NCBI GenBank assembly: GCA_036936605.1
Contig: JAUPFV010000002.1
Span: 199,229,273 to 199,293,272 of the forward strand
DNA from: Limnanthes douglasii subsp. nivea
Lineage: Eukaryota; Streptophyta; Magnoliopsida; Brassicales; Limnanthaceae
DNA: 64,000 bases
Direction of reading: 5' to 3'
The notes under the pieces are model-generated. The model saw only the letters and a list, made by a program, of their open reading frames with translations. It was not told the origin of the DNA and did not search any database. Of this stretch, positions 9,685 through 21,479 are shown in pieces. The position numbers were made by a program, and so were the translations under genes. Positions within the stretch are counted from its first letter, which is position 1. Each line of letters opens with the position of its first letter.

Positions 9685-9997
9685 CAATCAGTGGGTCCCT
9701 CCGACTTCTGATCCTGTTGATGATCTGAAGCAGGCCCCAGGGTTCATAGTCCCTGATGATGGTTTTGAGGATCATGTATTTTGTCCCGGTAAAAGTCTCA
9801 AGATTGGTACAAGGTTATCCCATGAGGTAAAATAAAGCTTAATCAAATTTCTTTCTACAAAATTACACTTGTTTGTTTGGTGTACAGAAGATGTTACAAG
9901 GGTCCCAACAAATGTCATTTGTCATAGGTTAGCAATACGGAACATCGTATTTCCGATCATACACAAGAGAAGATCATTTTCTTAAGAAAAAGCTAAA

Positions 9998-11191
9998 GTG
10001 ATAATGGCAGAGGTGGACCGTTTGAAAAAAATGGGCCATATACATGAGTCACGGTACCCTTTGTGGACTGCTAACCCAGTCTTAGTAAAGAAGAAAAATA
10101 GCAAGTGGGGGATATGTGTGGACTTTACCAATCTGAACAGATCGTGCCCCAAAGATCATTTCCATGTGCCTAGAATAGATCAGTTGGTCGAATCGACGTC
10201 CGAAAATCATTTTATATCATTTATGGATGCCTATGCTGGGTACAATCAAATCCAGATGGATCCAAGAGACCAAGAGAGCACAACGTTTATTACTGGAAAG
10301 GGTCTGCACTGTTACGAAGTAATGCCATTCGGATTAAAAAAGGTTGGGGAAACATACCAGCGCTTAGTAAATAATGCTTTTGAGTGTCAGATTGGTAGAA
10401 ATTTTGAGGTCTACATCGATGGCATGCTAGTCAAGAGCCTCAAAGACAAGAATCATTTGGCTGACTTGGAAGAAACGTTTGCCAATTTGACCAAGGTAAA
10501 TTTGAAATTGAACCCGAAGAAGTGCACGTTCGGGTTAAGATCCGAAATAGTTTTAGGCTACATAGTCAGTGAACATGGTATTGAAGCCGATCCGGTACAG
10601 CTCAATGCTATGTGTACTATGGCCCCACCAAGAACAATTAAAGAGGTACAAATCTTGACTCGAAGATTGGCAGCATTGAATAGATTCATATCGCGGTCCT
10701 CAGATAAATGCGCCCCTTTCTTCCAGGTACTGAGAAAAGTAAATTTATTTGATTGGACTCAAGAATGTTCGGATGCTTTTAACCAGATTAAGGAGTACAT
10801 TTCCTCCCCGGAAATCCTGACCAAACTAAATCCAGGGGAGAAGTTGTTTATCTATTTGGCAGTGTTAGATTTCGCGGTGAGCGCGGTCTTAATCCGAGAG
10901 GAGTCAAATGTTCTGAAGCCGTTTTATTATATAAGTAAAAGTCTTCTGGATGCAGAGAAGTGGTACCTCAAGTTGGAAAAGTTGGCACTTGCATTGATAA
11001 CATATCAGGCTCATTCAATTGGGGTGCGCACATCTTTTCTGTTGAAGGACATGCTACAAAGACCTGATGTGTCGGGAAGAATGACGATATGGTCGGCGGA
11101 GCTTGGAGACTTTTATATTGAATTTGAACCACGAACTGCTATTAAAGCACAAACACTAGCCGATTTCTTAGTCGAATTCCACTCTGATTGA
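9998..11191 (+). pseudogene. T2 reverse transcriptase and first RNase H, active site altered
   Basis: This is a 397-aa open segment. FMDAYAGYNQIQMDP and MPFGLKKVGETYQR match T1. The catalytic box reads YIDGMLV in place of YIDD-: the second Asp is Gly, so the polymerase would be inactive. The first RNase H has YLAVLDFAVSAVL, again without the catalytic Asp. The frame ends at TGA 11189-11191 directly after FHSD, where T1 has FHSDRD. Confidence 0.93.
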
Positions 11192-11800
11192 AATGAAATG
11201 AAAATTGATAAAGAAGAATTTGGTTCAGAGTGGATATTCCAAACTGACGGGGGAACTCATCTGGTTGCGGTGCAAGAGTACAATTGACATCTCCAGAATG
11301 AGTTGTTATGTATCAAGCTATCCTATTCGGGTTTAAAGCGTCAAATAGTGAAGCATAGTGTGAAACTACTTTGGCTGGCTTAAGACTTGCAAAAATTTAT
11401 GGGGCCAAAAGAGTCAGGTTGATAAGTGATTCACAACTTCTGGTAAACCATACTTCTGGACGGTTAGAGGCAAGAAAATATCATTTAGTAAAATATCTGG
11501 GGTCTTGAAGGCCTTAACCTTGATTTTCGTGGATGCCAGGTACAAACATGTTCATAGGGCTGGGAATTCAGTGGCTATTCTTTGGCCAGAGCATCTTACT
11601 CAGAGGAGTACCCATGGATAGTCGTCGAAGAAAACCCATCAATTGTTAAGGGATCAGAATCAGTTGAAAGAGATGTTGAAGCCTTCCAAATTTCAACAAC
11701 TATAGTAAAAGGCTAGAGAAGTGAGATAAAAGAGTTCTTAGTCAGAGACATATTATCAGTTGATAAAGTGATGACTAAAAGAATATAATTAAGGCATATG
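11192..11800 (+). pseudogene. T2 second RNase H remnant and linker
   Basis: Broken frames give QTDGGT (about 11243), YQAILFGFKASNSEA (about 11310), GLRLAKIYGAKRVRLISDSQLL (about 11380-11440) and a C-terminal relic, in the same order as the T1 second RNase H. Frameshifts and stops abolish coding. Confidence 0.8.
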
Positions 11801-11805
11801 AGTAT

Positions 11806-12972
11806 GTGGTACTCGCAGATGTATTGTATAAGAAATCATTTAGTCGGCCTTTGCTTCGTTTCTTAAGGAATGATGAATCGCAATTGATACTTTCAGAGTT
11901 GCATGATGAGGAAGGGTCAACACACTATGGCTACAAAACATTGATACGAAGAGTTCTCCTCGCTGGTTATTATTGGCAGACCATCTTCTCAGATGCAAAG
12001 AAGTTAGTACAGAAGTGCGACACCTGCCAAAGATTTGCTAATTTGATCCATATGCCTGGTGTGCCCCTCGAATCAATATCAGAGTCTTTACTATTCGACC
12101 GATGTGGTATTGATCTAGTCGGGCCCCTTCCGATGGCATCAGGAGATCGTCAAACAATCATTGTTGTAGTAGATTACTTCTCCAAGTGGGTGGAAGCTGA
12201 GCCGTTAGAAGGAACAAGAGCGAAACATGTGATCAGGATTATTATTTCGAACATATGCTGCCGTTTTGGTGTACCAAGAAAAATCACAATGGATAATGGA
12301 CCACAATTCGATAATAATAAGATGAAAGCTTTTTGTGCATCTAAGGGGATACAGTAATGCTTCTTATCACCTTTCCACCCTCAAGCGAATGGCCAGGTCG
12401 AAGTGACTAATCGGACAATCTTGGATGGGCTGAGGAAGAATCTGGAGGGAAAGGCCGGAAAGTGTCCGGATTACCTATAGGAATTTTTATGGGCTTACAA
12501 GACAACTCCTCGTACTGCAATGCTTAAGTCGCCATTTGCACTCGTTTATGAGATGGACGCGGTGGTACCGTCAGAAACAATGTTCCCGTCGTACAGGTTA
12601 AGTGAATACTCAGAGGAAACAAATGATAGAGGAAAGCGTATAGAGTTGGACCTAATAGAAGAAAAGAGAAGAATGGTGCACTTAAACTCTTTACACTACT
12701 AGACTTTGATGAGGAGTCGTTATGCGTCAAAAGTCAGAAGAAGAGAGTTCAAAGTTGGGGAATTTTTTTTAAGGAAAGTCTTCAGTCACACAAAAGAAAA
12801 GAGACTAGGAAAGTTAGCTCCCAATTGGGAAGGTCCGTACACGTTAACCAGGAAGATAAAGCCGGGGACATACAGACTAAAAGATAAAGAAGGAAGAAAT
12901 CTTCCCCACACTTGGAACATTGAGCACCTCAAAGTTTATTTACAGTATATATGTAAATATGTAAATATGTAA
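11806..12972 (+). pseudogene. T2 integrase, broken by stops
   Basis: The open pieces are 11806-12357, 12520-12702 and 12706-12972. The zinc region has ELHDEEGSTHYGYK and CDTCQR. The core has GIDLVGPLPM and ITMDNGPQFD, which keeps the second catalytic Asp that T1 has lost, and a following AN..VEV box (FHPQANGQVEV, after the stop). The C-terminus is LGKLAPNWEGPY...WNIEHLKVYLQ. The stops at about 12477 (after DYL) and 12700 (after LHY) are TAGs where T1 encodes Gln (CAG), so each could be one C-to-T change. Confidence 0.9.
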
Positions 12973-13007
12973 CTATTTTATTTGTCAGTTTATGTAAGTA
13001 TCGGTGA

Positions 13008-13056
13008 CATACTCTTTCCTACCCTGGTGGCGCATGAAGGTTTTAATGAGGTGTCC
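13008..13056 (+). other. Conserved noncoding block downstream of integrase (T2 copy)
   Basis: It is 47/49 identical to T1 2224-2272 (opposite strand) and in the same place relative to the integrase stop and aORF. It is far better kept than the surrounding T2 sequence. The two changes fall in the purine run and weaken the hairpin that T1 could form. Confidence 0.75.
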
Positions 13057-13110
13057 TAATAGCCGACTTATATATAAAATTATATTGCCTTCTTAAAGTG
13101 ATACACATGA

Positions 13111-13359
13111 TGTTAATCTTTTTGAACTCAAAATGCACTCCAAAAAAGTGTGGACTAGAATGTTCATCTTTTTTAACTCAAAAGGCACTCTTAAGAAGAT
13201 TGTACTAGAATGTTCATATTTTTAAACTCAAAATTCACTCTTAAGAAGTTTGTACTAGAATGTTCATCTTTTTGAACTCAAAAGGCACTCCAAAAATGTT
13301 TGGACTAGAAAGTTCATCTTTTGAACTCAAAACACATTCCAAAGAAGTTTGGACAAGAA
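13111..13359 (+). repeat. Five-copy 50-bp tandem repeat in T2
   Basis: Five adjacent units begin at 13111, 13161, 13211, 13261 and 13311. Each contains a TTCATCTTTTTGAACTCAAA-like start and ends with GGACTAGAA or GTACTAGAA. The array lies in the spacer between integrase and aORF. Tandem repeats in the untranslated 3' part are known from the Retand branch of Tat elements. Confidence 0.95.
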
Positions 13360-13718
13360 TTTATATTTTGGAATCATAAGACAATGAATATCAATTATTC
13401 ACATAAAATGTTTTCATATAAAAGATTTCTTAGCAAATAAACAAGTTGAGTCAAATAAGAACTTTTAACAGTTTTCATGTTAAGGAACCATTTGTCTGAT
13501 TAAAATTGTTTTAGGTTAAATATTTTAACATAAGGCGTTTTTTAGTAAAAAAATAAACTTGAAAAGAACAACATCAAAAATCCCCACAGCAGGAGGATAA
13601 TATTACAAAACAAGGCTTCAACAGGTTGCGGTTACAAATAATTAACAAACAAGGGTAACAACATTCAAACTATGCTAGTTGGATGCGGAGTTTTCCTTAC
13701 TGTATTCCGGGAATTAGA

Positions 13719-15235
13719 TTATGTGGATGAACTCTTTGAGTCATCACTAGTCTTCAAATCCTCCATAGAAATGCCTGCAGGGTGATGCCTTTCAATAACG
13801 TCCAGCCAAAGGCTGCCTAGCTTCAGGTCTGGAAACTTCTCATGCATCTCTAATACTATAGCTGACCTCATGTTAGTATCTCTTTCTTCGAGGCGAGAGA
13901 CAATATCGGACGCGTATGCATCAAGACGTTTCTTCGGCTCAATGTTAAAGTCCTTCTTCAAAGATTCATTATCCTTCGACAGTTTCTCGATATCTATAAC
14001 AACGCTTTCAAAATATGCTTTAGTCTTCGTGCAAGACTCGGTAAGTCCATCGACCAGAGTGTCCCGTTCGGTATCTCTGGTAATGAACCGTTCCCTCGTT
14101 GTCAAACTTTCTTCCCTCTTCGGAAAGTGCAGTCTCTAAGGAGTTAACTTTGGTTAAATAATCAGCAGATGTATTCTTTTCCTTGGAAAGTTCGTCCTCA
14201 ACCTTTTTCAGTTGGGACGATACATCTACTTTCTTGGAAAGTTCATCTTTCAGGTCTTTCACCTTTTGCTTCAACTCAGTCACCTCAGAGGTCAACCTCT
14301 TTACTTCAACCATTTCTTGAAGGACTTCATTCTTGTTACGATCCTTACGGTTGGCTTTCCGTTCGAGGAGAGCAGCAGCACATAGCAGTTTGTTTAGCTC
14401 ATTGGCAACGAAATTGTTTTCGTAGACATCAAAATAAGCCGAGGCAGGGGAGAGATATTCACCTTCCTCAAAGTTTTCTTCTTGACCCGCGGGGTGGTTT
14501 TTCTGAAGGACAAATGCCCCCCTCCCCCCAAAGTCCAAGTCGACTATGACAACTTTCTTTATTAGTGGTAAGCCCGAACAAGTTGTATCTCGTTTTCTCC
14601 TTCACTATCGACCACTTTATTTTGCTTCTCTTCAGCAGTAAGCCTTTTTGGCCTTACAGCCTCGGCTCTCCCAGCTGGTCTCACTTCAACAGAAGTCTCA
14701 TTATCAGCATCCATCAGTTGTTGCTCATGGGCATTAGTCGGATAACTTACTCGAGGGTCAACTTGGTGTTCTTGTTGAATTTCCATTGACCTCTCTTCCT
14801 GGGTATCAATCTGATGATCTCCTTGGACTCTTACTGCCTGTTTCTCGGGAGCATCACTATCCGACTCTGCATCCTCCTCAGTACGCTCACCACCCTCCTC
14901 TGGTTTTTCTGCATATTGGTGACTCGGAGCCCGAGCTTGAGTTGAAAGATAAATTGTGTTGTCCAAACTTTCCAGATGTTTGAGGATAGCATCATTCGGG
15001 GGAGGCACCATGAGATATTTTTTTCCAAGATTATACCTCCAAAGATTGTTTTTCACAAAGTTCATTGGCAAGAAAATCTGGTGAAAATTATGGTCCAAAT
15101 GCTCACCTCCCAGATGCTTAGCTTCTCAAAACATTTATTGGCAGCTTTTCCGTAACTTTTAAAGGGCTTGGCAATTCCATTCATATATGTTCGAAAGAAA
15201 TACCTTAAGACTATCCAAATTTAATTAATAAAACT
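13719..15235 (-). pseudogene. Antisense ORF (aORF) of T2, frameshifted and 5'-truncated
   Basis: On the minus strand, three open pieces (15098-14562, 14538-14020, 14105-13719) make up the aORF with frameshifts between. The middle piece is a strong coiled coil (EVTELKQKVKDLKDELSKK). The last piece ends with the block RLDAYAS...EKFPDLKLGSLWLDV and an acidic/Ser tail, matching T1 (EKFPKRNLGDFWLHV). The upstream sequence (about 15230-15100) matches the T4 aORF middle and is cut off near 15235. Confidence 0.8.
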
Positions 15236-15239
15236 GAAG

Positions 15240-16600
15240 ACTATATGAGGATGCATACCTTGCCTCAACCACTTCAAAGTTAACCGATGGGAAATATCTA
15301 ACATGAATGTATAATCAGACCGTGATTACCGAAGACCATTTCCAATCTAGATCCCTCGAGAGAACAGAAATAATCGATATTGTATATACCATGAAGACGT
15401 AGGGCACAACATAAAGGACTGTATCTCTTTGAAAAGGAATTACAGATGTTGGTGGAAAATGGAAAGTTACTTGACTACGTGAAAAAAATGAGTGCAAGAA
15501 AGAGCGGCGTCCAAAGAAATTGTGGCAATACCGAAATCGGAAACGACGATGACCATAATAGAGGTTACAGACCTCTTCGATGTATCAATAGAATATCTGG
15601 ATCCCGACATTAATCGTAATGTCATCGGGGTCATTGAAGAATAAATATTGGAAAGTCCAAAGAAGGTGAGTATTCTTTGTCAATTTTTCGAGTCTCTAAT
15701 GATCTTTGGAGGCGACTCAATGGCAGGAATCATAATTTCTTCTTGAAAACGACACATCGTAAATCTGGCAACCCAATTGGCATCTCGAACGTCTCCTCAT
15801 CTGCGTGGGAGTCCCTCACCCATCCTGTGCTTCGACGATGATGATATGAAGGATATAACAGGACCTCACGAGGACGCAATCGTGATTGGAGCTGCAATCG
15901 CACGAGAGGAGGTTCGTCGTATCCTGATGGATACCGAAAGTTTCGCGAATATGATATTTTTGTCTAATTTTGCTTAGTTAAAAAAACCACCAGTAATTTC
16001 AAGGTTAGATCAGACCATTGTTGAATTCACAAGTTCGACGACAGTAATAATTGGTGAATTCGAATTCATGGTACACCTCGGCCACGAGCCATTTAAAAAA
16101 GAAGTTACAGTTTTGTTCGTGGTTGTTGACGCAGCCGTTTCGCATAACGCGATTTTCGGCAGATCATGGTTGTTGCAAATGCACGCGATGACATCCATAA
16201 TTCATCAATGCCTAAAGTATGTGGTCGGTAACAATGTAGGCGTCGTTAGAAGTAGTCAGAAGGTGGCACGAGAATGCTACCGAATTTAGATCATGGTTGT
16301 CGCGAATGTACGCGGTGACATCCATAATTCATCAATGCCTAAAGTATGTGGTCCGTAACAATGTAGGCGTCGTTAGAAGTAGTCAGAAGGCGGCACGAGA
16401 ATGCTACTGAATTTAGATCATAGTTGTCACGAATGCATAATTCATCAATGCTTAAAATATGTGGTCTGTAACAATGTAAAGATCGTTAGAAGTAATCAAA
16501 AGACGGCACAAGAATGCTACCAAATTTATATCACAGTTGTCGCAAATGCACACGATAACCTCCATAATCCATCATTTCGAGTAGTCCAAGTAATTTAGAA
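15240..16600 (+). mobile_element. Gypsy gag/protease fragment T3
   Basis: This is a plus-strand scrap of another Tat element. It has the gag knuckle (about 15377: YCIYHEDVGHNIKDC), then LVENGKLLDYVKKM, a linker and protease (15777-16289). The protease active site reads ILMDTESFANMIF, so DTG has become DTE, and a stop follows at 15976. RT and LTRs are absent. It ends in a tandem repeat about 180 bp before the small gene at 16783. Confidence 0.82.
16161..16575 (+). repeat. 127-bp tandem repeat built from protease coding sequence
   Basis: Units start at 16161, 16288, 16415 and 16528 (127, 127 and 113 bp, then a partial unit). Each starts with an AGATCATGGTTGT-like sequence, includes CAATGCCTAAAGTATGTGG and ends near GAATGCTAC. 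The first copy is in frame with the T3 protease and ends at its stop; the others have no open frame. Confidence 0.93.
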
Positions 16601-16782
16601 TCTCCTTGATGAAAGCAATATGACATTGGCAATAAATGGTAAAACATAATATTTGAGGGATTTGGTTGTAAATAATTACTACCTTAGATGTTTACGCTGC
16701 TTCTCGCTTCTCTCGTTGAGCCAAAACAAGGATAGAGAAATTCCTGGAAATCAAATCAGGAGGTGAAAGAAGGAAGAAGAAT

Positions 16783-18404
16783 ATGTGGACTACTCGAGTG
16801 ATTTGGTTTGCCATAGGCTACTTCTGCGCTAAAAAATTCGGCATTTCCTCTGACGTAACATCTCTCTCCCTCTAATCCTTTGCGTTTTTTACAGCTTCTC
16901 TTCTCCGAATTAGGTTTTAATGTTCGCTTAATCGCAGTTGAAACTGAAACACGAAGCTGTAGAAACAAGAGTATCAAGACTTGAATCGGTCTCCACCAAC
17001 CATTCCAATAATTCGAATCAGGTAAATATATTTAGGCTGAATTATAAATCATGTCCTGGCGATTCGTTTTCATCTATCAAGACATGTAAATTGATCCTCA
17101 GAAGCAAAGTTAGAACGAAAATAGCTGTTCGAATCGCTCTTTTAGTTTCCAATAAATTGAGTTTGATTACCTGTTAAACTCAGAAGCTGGATTTTTAATT
17201 GAGGTTAAATTATCGACCTAAGTTTGGTAATTGGTTAGGGGTTCTTATGGTGCTATAAGAAGTTTTATTTGCCTTTATGTTTTGTAGGAAATGTGTTGTT
17301 TGGTTACTACTACTTGATATTTACATTCGCCATGACCAGAAAAAATTAATTTTACAATTAATTTTTCTTTTTCCATTGATGGTGTACTTCTGAGGTGGTC
17401 TAATGCTGCCTTTGAACCACTATTCACTTTCTAGGCATATAATCTTTAGATTAACAATAATCCGATGACATTATATTGACGATCCATCTTCGATAAAGTT
17501 AGTCCTTACACGCTTTTACTATCGGATTTTCGACAAAGTCAGTCCATTAACTTAATCGAAAATATATAGCTGATGTACTATATGTTTGGAAAGTTGATAG
17601 TCAAAACCACCGAGACAACTTTTAACCTTGACGATTTGTTTTGTATAGTCTTTTGATTTTAAAACGTTAGGCAAAGGTCTTTTGAGTATGACAATTTCTT
17701 TCATATAGTCTATTGACTTCAAAATGTCCAGTGAGCGTCCTTTGACTATAACAAAATGTCCGGTTAGCGTCCTTCGATTATGACGATTATGATAAATTTA
17801 GTCGTACAAACTTTATAGACTAAATTTTTGAAGATCGTCATAGTCAATGAACTTTCACCGGACATTTTGAAAACAATGGACTATATAAAAGAAATTGTTA
17901 TAGTCGAGGCGACCTTCGCTGGATGCTTTTAAATCAAATGACTATACGAAAGAAATGACTATAGTTGAATGATTTATCAATCACTGATTTCAACCCCTAT
18001 ATATATATATGACATTGCTAAGTTCTATCCTAAAACTAACTTGTCCAGCAATTGCCAGAGGCAAGTGTACGTGTGCTATCAACAAACTTACTTCCATGTT
18101 CGACATTAGATGATTAATCATCTATGTAAAAATTATCTTTCTCTTTTTCAATTTTGCTGAAAGTGTAGAGATTAAGACTAATCTAAGTTGGTATTGGGTA
18201 TTTGTGTTTAAACCTTTCATTTTTATTTCTGTAAAAGACTTAGATGGATGATGGCTAGTACAATTCCCAGACGTAGAGCTCTATATTGCGTTTATTTAAG
18301 GCCGTTTCAGGAATAAATTGTATGATTTTCCCATATCTTTACTGGTGCTTCTATTGCTGATCAAATTTGTATGTATAACAAACATTTTACAGGTCAAAGG
18401 TTAA
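16783..18404 (+). CDS. Small predicted membrane/coiled-coil protein, copy 1 (55 aa, 3 exons)
   Basis: Exons are 16783-16854, 16938-17021 and 18393-18404, all junctions phase 0 with GT...AG introns. The protein begins MWTTRVIWFAIGYFCAKK, a short hydrophobic segment that could span a membrane. An amphipathic, coiled-coil-like exon 2 (LKLKHEAVETRVSRLESVS) and a three-residue last exon (VKG) follow. The same exon phases, the motif SD at the first junction, RL.SLES in exon 2 and a 12-nt last exon occur in the copy at 54828. Compared with that copy this one lacks 14 residues after the hydrophobic start. I do not recognise a named function. The second intron holds a fold-back element. TE fragment T3 ends about 180 bp upstream. 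Whether it is expressed is unknown. Confidence 0.72.
17610..17975. repeat. Imperfect fold-back (inverted-repeat) element in intron 2 of copy 1
   Basis: The left arm (about 17612-17803) contains GTATAGTCTTTTGATTTTAA and CATATAGTCTATTGACTT. The right arm (about 17818-17970), reverse-complemented, gives GTATAGTCATTTGATTTAAA and TATATAGTCCATTG in the same order. The centre is AAATTTAGTC (17794-17803) and GACTAAATTT (17818-17827) around a 14-nt loop. Part of the left arm is duplicated (GCGTCCTT at about 17727 and 17767). This resembles a MITE; no clear target duplication was found. Confidence 0.75.
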
Positions 18405-18833
18405 AAACCATATCAAGAGTAATATCGATTCCGATTCTAGAATCAAGAAGCACCAACAGAAACAGAATCTGTTCTGTCTGATGAAGTTTTTTAGATACAG
18501 AGTAGAAGGTTACAAATGATACAAAAATCTGTCCGATGGAAATATGTATTCATGTCCCAAACTGCAAAGCTTAGACACATTTAAAGGTTACACATTTGCA
18601 CTAAAATTAAATGTGAATTCTGGAAGCTGAAATCAATAGTTTGAATCCAAGCTCTCAGTTTTGTTGATGTTGTGGGTTTTATTATGAAATTATCTGTTAT
18701 CTATACACATAGATCAACATAGATTTTGAAACTAGTTTGATGGAGTTTTTGGGACATTGTTGACTCGTCATATTTTAGATGCGGTTATAATAACATCCCA
18801 CATTCTTCTTAGAGCCTCCATAGGACTCTTTAA
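18405..18833. other. 3' flank of copy 1, single-copy
   Basis: This is the sequence between the stop of the small gene and the left edge of the large duplication. No ORF, repeat or RNA gene was recognised; it probably includes the 3' UTR. Confidence 0.5.
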
Positions 18834-19789
18834 ATGACATTTCAACATCTGCATTATTTTTGGTATGGCATTTTTCTTTAAGCATCTACATTACCTTTGT
18901 GGTGGATGAACTAAGTTTGACAAAAATATATTTTATATTAGATTTTTTTACAAAACTAATTATAAGATTATTTTTATTTTACCTAGTTAACTATAGAACA
19001 CGAGAATCTGTTTTACAAAATTATAATTTAAATTTAAAATTAAATAAACTTATTTAAATTTATAAACAAAAAGAGAAATATTTGGAACTATTTATAAAAG
19101 AGTAAAATTTAAAATTTAAAATAAATAATATAATAATTCAATAAATAAAACAGAATTACATTTAAATAAAAACTAAATTTTGATGTAATAAATTAAAAAA
19201 AAAAAAATTCAAAATTAAGGTGATAATATTTTTAGTTCAAAGATCAACCGGTAAATTGTTAATAATTATACAACATCAACATCAAGTTTGTTTGATAAAA
19301 AGTATTTTTGAAATTATTTATCATAGTTTAATATATATTATTAAATTATTTAATTTTAGTAGCTATCTATTTTTTTTAAAATCTCAAATTTATTTGTCGT
19401 ATTTTTCTTATTCTCCTCATATTTCAAATAATTTTCCAGGTAATTTGAAATAACTCGCACTTTACTTAAATAATCATTTCAGCTTTTTTATCTTTTTCGG
19501 TCTTTTTTACTTTTTAAATTTATATTTTATAATTTTAATAATATTTTGATTTTAATATATACAAATTTAATTGTTTCATGTAAGTTTATAGGTTAACCCT
19601 GTCTTTTTGTTATAATTTTGTTTTTTTACATATGTTTTTATTTTTATTTTTCACGATTTAAATTGGGTTTTAGTTCTACATTTTTGGTAATAGAAGAAAA
19701 ACTATATCATAGAAAAACATGTAGGCTTGTGTCGTGAAAAAAAAGTTCTATAATTGTTGGTGCACTTCTTTGAGTCTGCAAAATTATAG

Positions 19790-20215
19790 GAATTCATCAG
19801 TTGTGAATAAAACATCTTGTTCAATTTCTTTAAAAATATATATGTTTTTCACTTGTGAATAAAATATTCTGTTCTTTACTTGCGAAAATGTGTATTTTAT
19901 TTACGAAAATGTGTGTATGTTACTTAAAAAATATGTGTATTTTACTTGTAAAAAATGTGATATCCATCAAGTATGAAAATATGTGTATTTTATTTGTGAA
20001 AAATATGGTTTTCATCACTTGCAAAAATACGTGTTCTATAATTGTGAAAAAAATCATTTATGAAAAACATCTTGTTCATCATTTGTAAAATAAATGAATT
20101 TTACTTGTGAAAAAAAAGATTTTTCACTTGTAAAAAACATGTTGTTTATCACTTGCGAAAATATGTGTATTTTACTTTGTGGAAAAAAATATTACTTGTG
20201 AAAAACATGTGTTCA
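19790..20215. repeat. Minisatellite, left side of copia, copy A
   Basis: Irregular repeats are built on the words TTTTCACTTGTGAAAAACAT, CATCACTTGCGAAAATATG and TGTATTTTACTTGTGAAAA. No open frame of meaning was found. The same words occur right of the copia LTR. Confidence 0.85.
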
Positions 20216-20314
20216 TTCGCATAGGATCAGAGATAAGAGCAATATGAGCAACTTGATGAAATTGATGAGATACATGTTTATGTCCGTAGACAGATTTCTA
20301 TTGTTTACACACAT

Positions 20315-20689
20315 TTAGTTTGAGTCTCCAGAAATAAAGTTTTCAGGTTGATGTATGTACATTTTTTCCTCAATGTATGTATTAAGGAATATTGTCTTGA
20401 CATCCATATGATGGAACTCTAAATCCAAATGAGAAACAAAAGTTATGATTATCCTAAATGACTCATTTGAATAAACTGGAGAAAATATCTCAGCGTAGTC
20501 AATTTCATTCACGTTCGTTGTACTATTTGCTACAAGACACGCTTTATATCTTTTTATTTTTTCTAAAGTGTCACGTTTGGATTTAATCAACACTTTGCAA
20601 CCAATTTTTTTATTCTCTTTAGATAAGGTAGAAATACCCGGTACTGAATTATCTTGCATTAATTTGTACAATATTTTTAATAACCTCAA
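20315..20689 (-). pseudogene. Copia RT N-terminal half, copy A
   Basis: This is a 124-aa open piece with IGCKVLIKSKRDTLEKIKRY, EIDYAEIFSPVYSNESFRII, HHMDVKTIFLN and MYIHQPENFISGDSN, the standard N-terminal motifs of Ty1/copia reverse transcriptase. The catalytic YVDD region is not present. A short further piece lies at 21001-20813. Confidence 0.88.
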
Positions 20690-21479
20690 TTCATAATTTA
20701 GAGTTTGAAATTTTCATAACATCTTGAAAGGTGATTCAATCTTATTCCAAAATGTTTGGAGTATTTTCATGTTCATTAAGGAATTTCATATAATCAAAAG
20801 GTATGAAACTCTTTATTTCTCTAGTGGGCCTACGTAATGTCGACTTAATGTAATGCTCAATTTCTTGGGGTTGCTGAATTCTATCATCGTGAACAACATC
20901 AACATTCTCTTATTGAAGTAGAAGTCCAACATATGTTTAAGGTAATGAAGTCCATGACATATTGTAGCTGACCGATAGGCTAACTGTAATCGGAGTATCA
21001 ATATAAGAGAGTGAATGAGTTGAATCTAAGGTTTCCTTAAAAACATTATTTTATCTGAATACTCTCTCCTCTACTAACTGCATCCTAAAAATATATGGTA
21101 GTTCTCATCTCAATTGTTTCATGCTTAATTTTAATGTAAAATTTTAACCCTTTGAGTGGTTCGGATAAACTATGAAATAACAGCTAACTATTTTGGATTC
21201 TCGCCCTTTTTTGCTTGGCATGTACGGTTCTGCTTCAGTTGTATATCCTCTTGCATGAAAGTTTCCAAATATGGGCTTTCACCCTCTAAAACGTTATTGT
21301 GGTATATTAGATTTTTTTTTAGTAGGTAGTGTGTTAAGGATGTAAGATGCACACTTAATAGCTTTCATATAGAGATAGTGATATATGAGCAATCATGCTC
21401 CTAACATATAATATGAGATTTCGTTGTTTAAATACATCATTCATAATTAGTGAATCAAACATTATGTATTAAGGCACAC

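Larger units (their letters stand above)
8450..15235 (+). mobile_element. Decayed Tat-lineage gypsy element T2
   Basis: It is plus-oriented with, in order, gag C-terminus, protease, RT, first and second RNase H, integrase, the same 49-nt noncoding block as T1, a 50-bp tandem array and a minus-strand aORF. Frames are broken many times. Its 5' LTR and most of gag are missing; gag sequence begins abruptly at the T1 LTR edge, consistent with T1 having inserted into T2. The right end is lost within the aORF where fragment T3 begins. Confidence 0.88.

Noticed and set aside
19790..20215. Regularly spaced repeats resembling a CRISPR array
   Set aside because: The spacing and units are irregular, the DNA is plant nuclear, and the repeats flank a copia element on both sides. 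This is a minisatellite.
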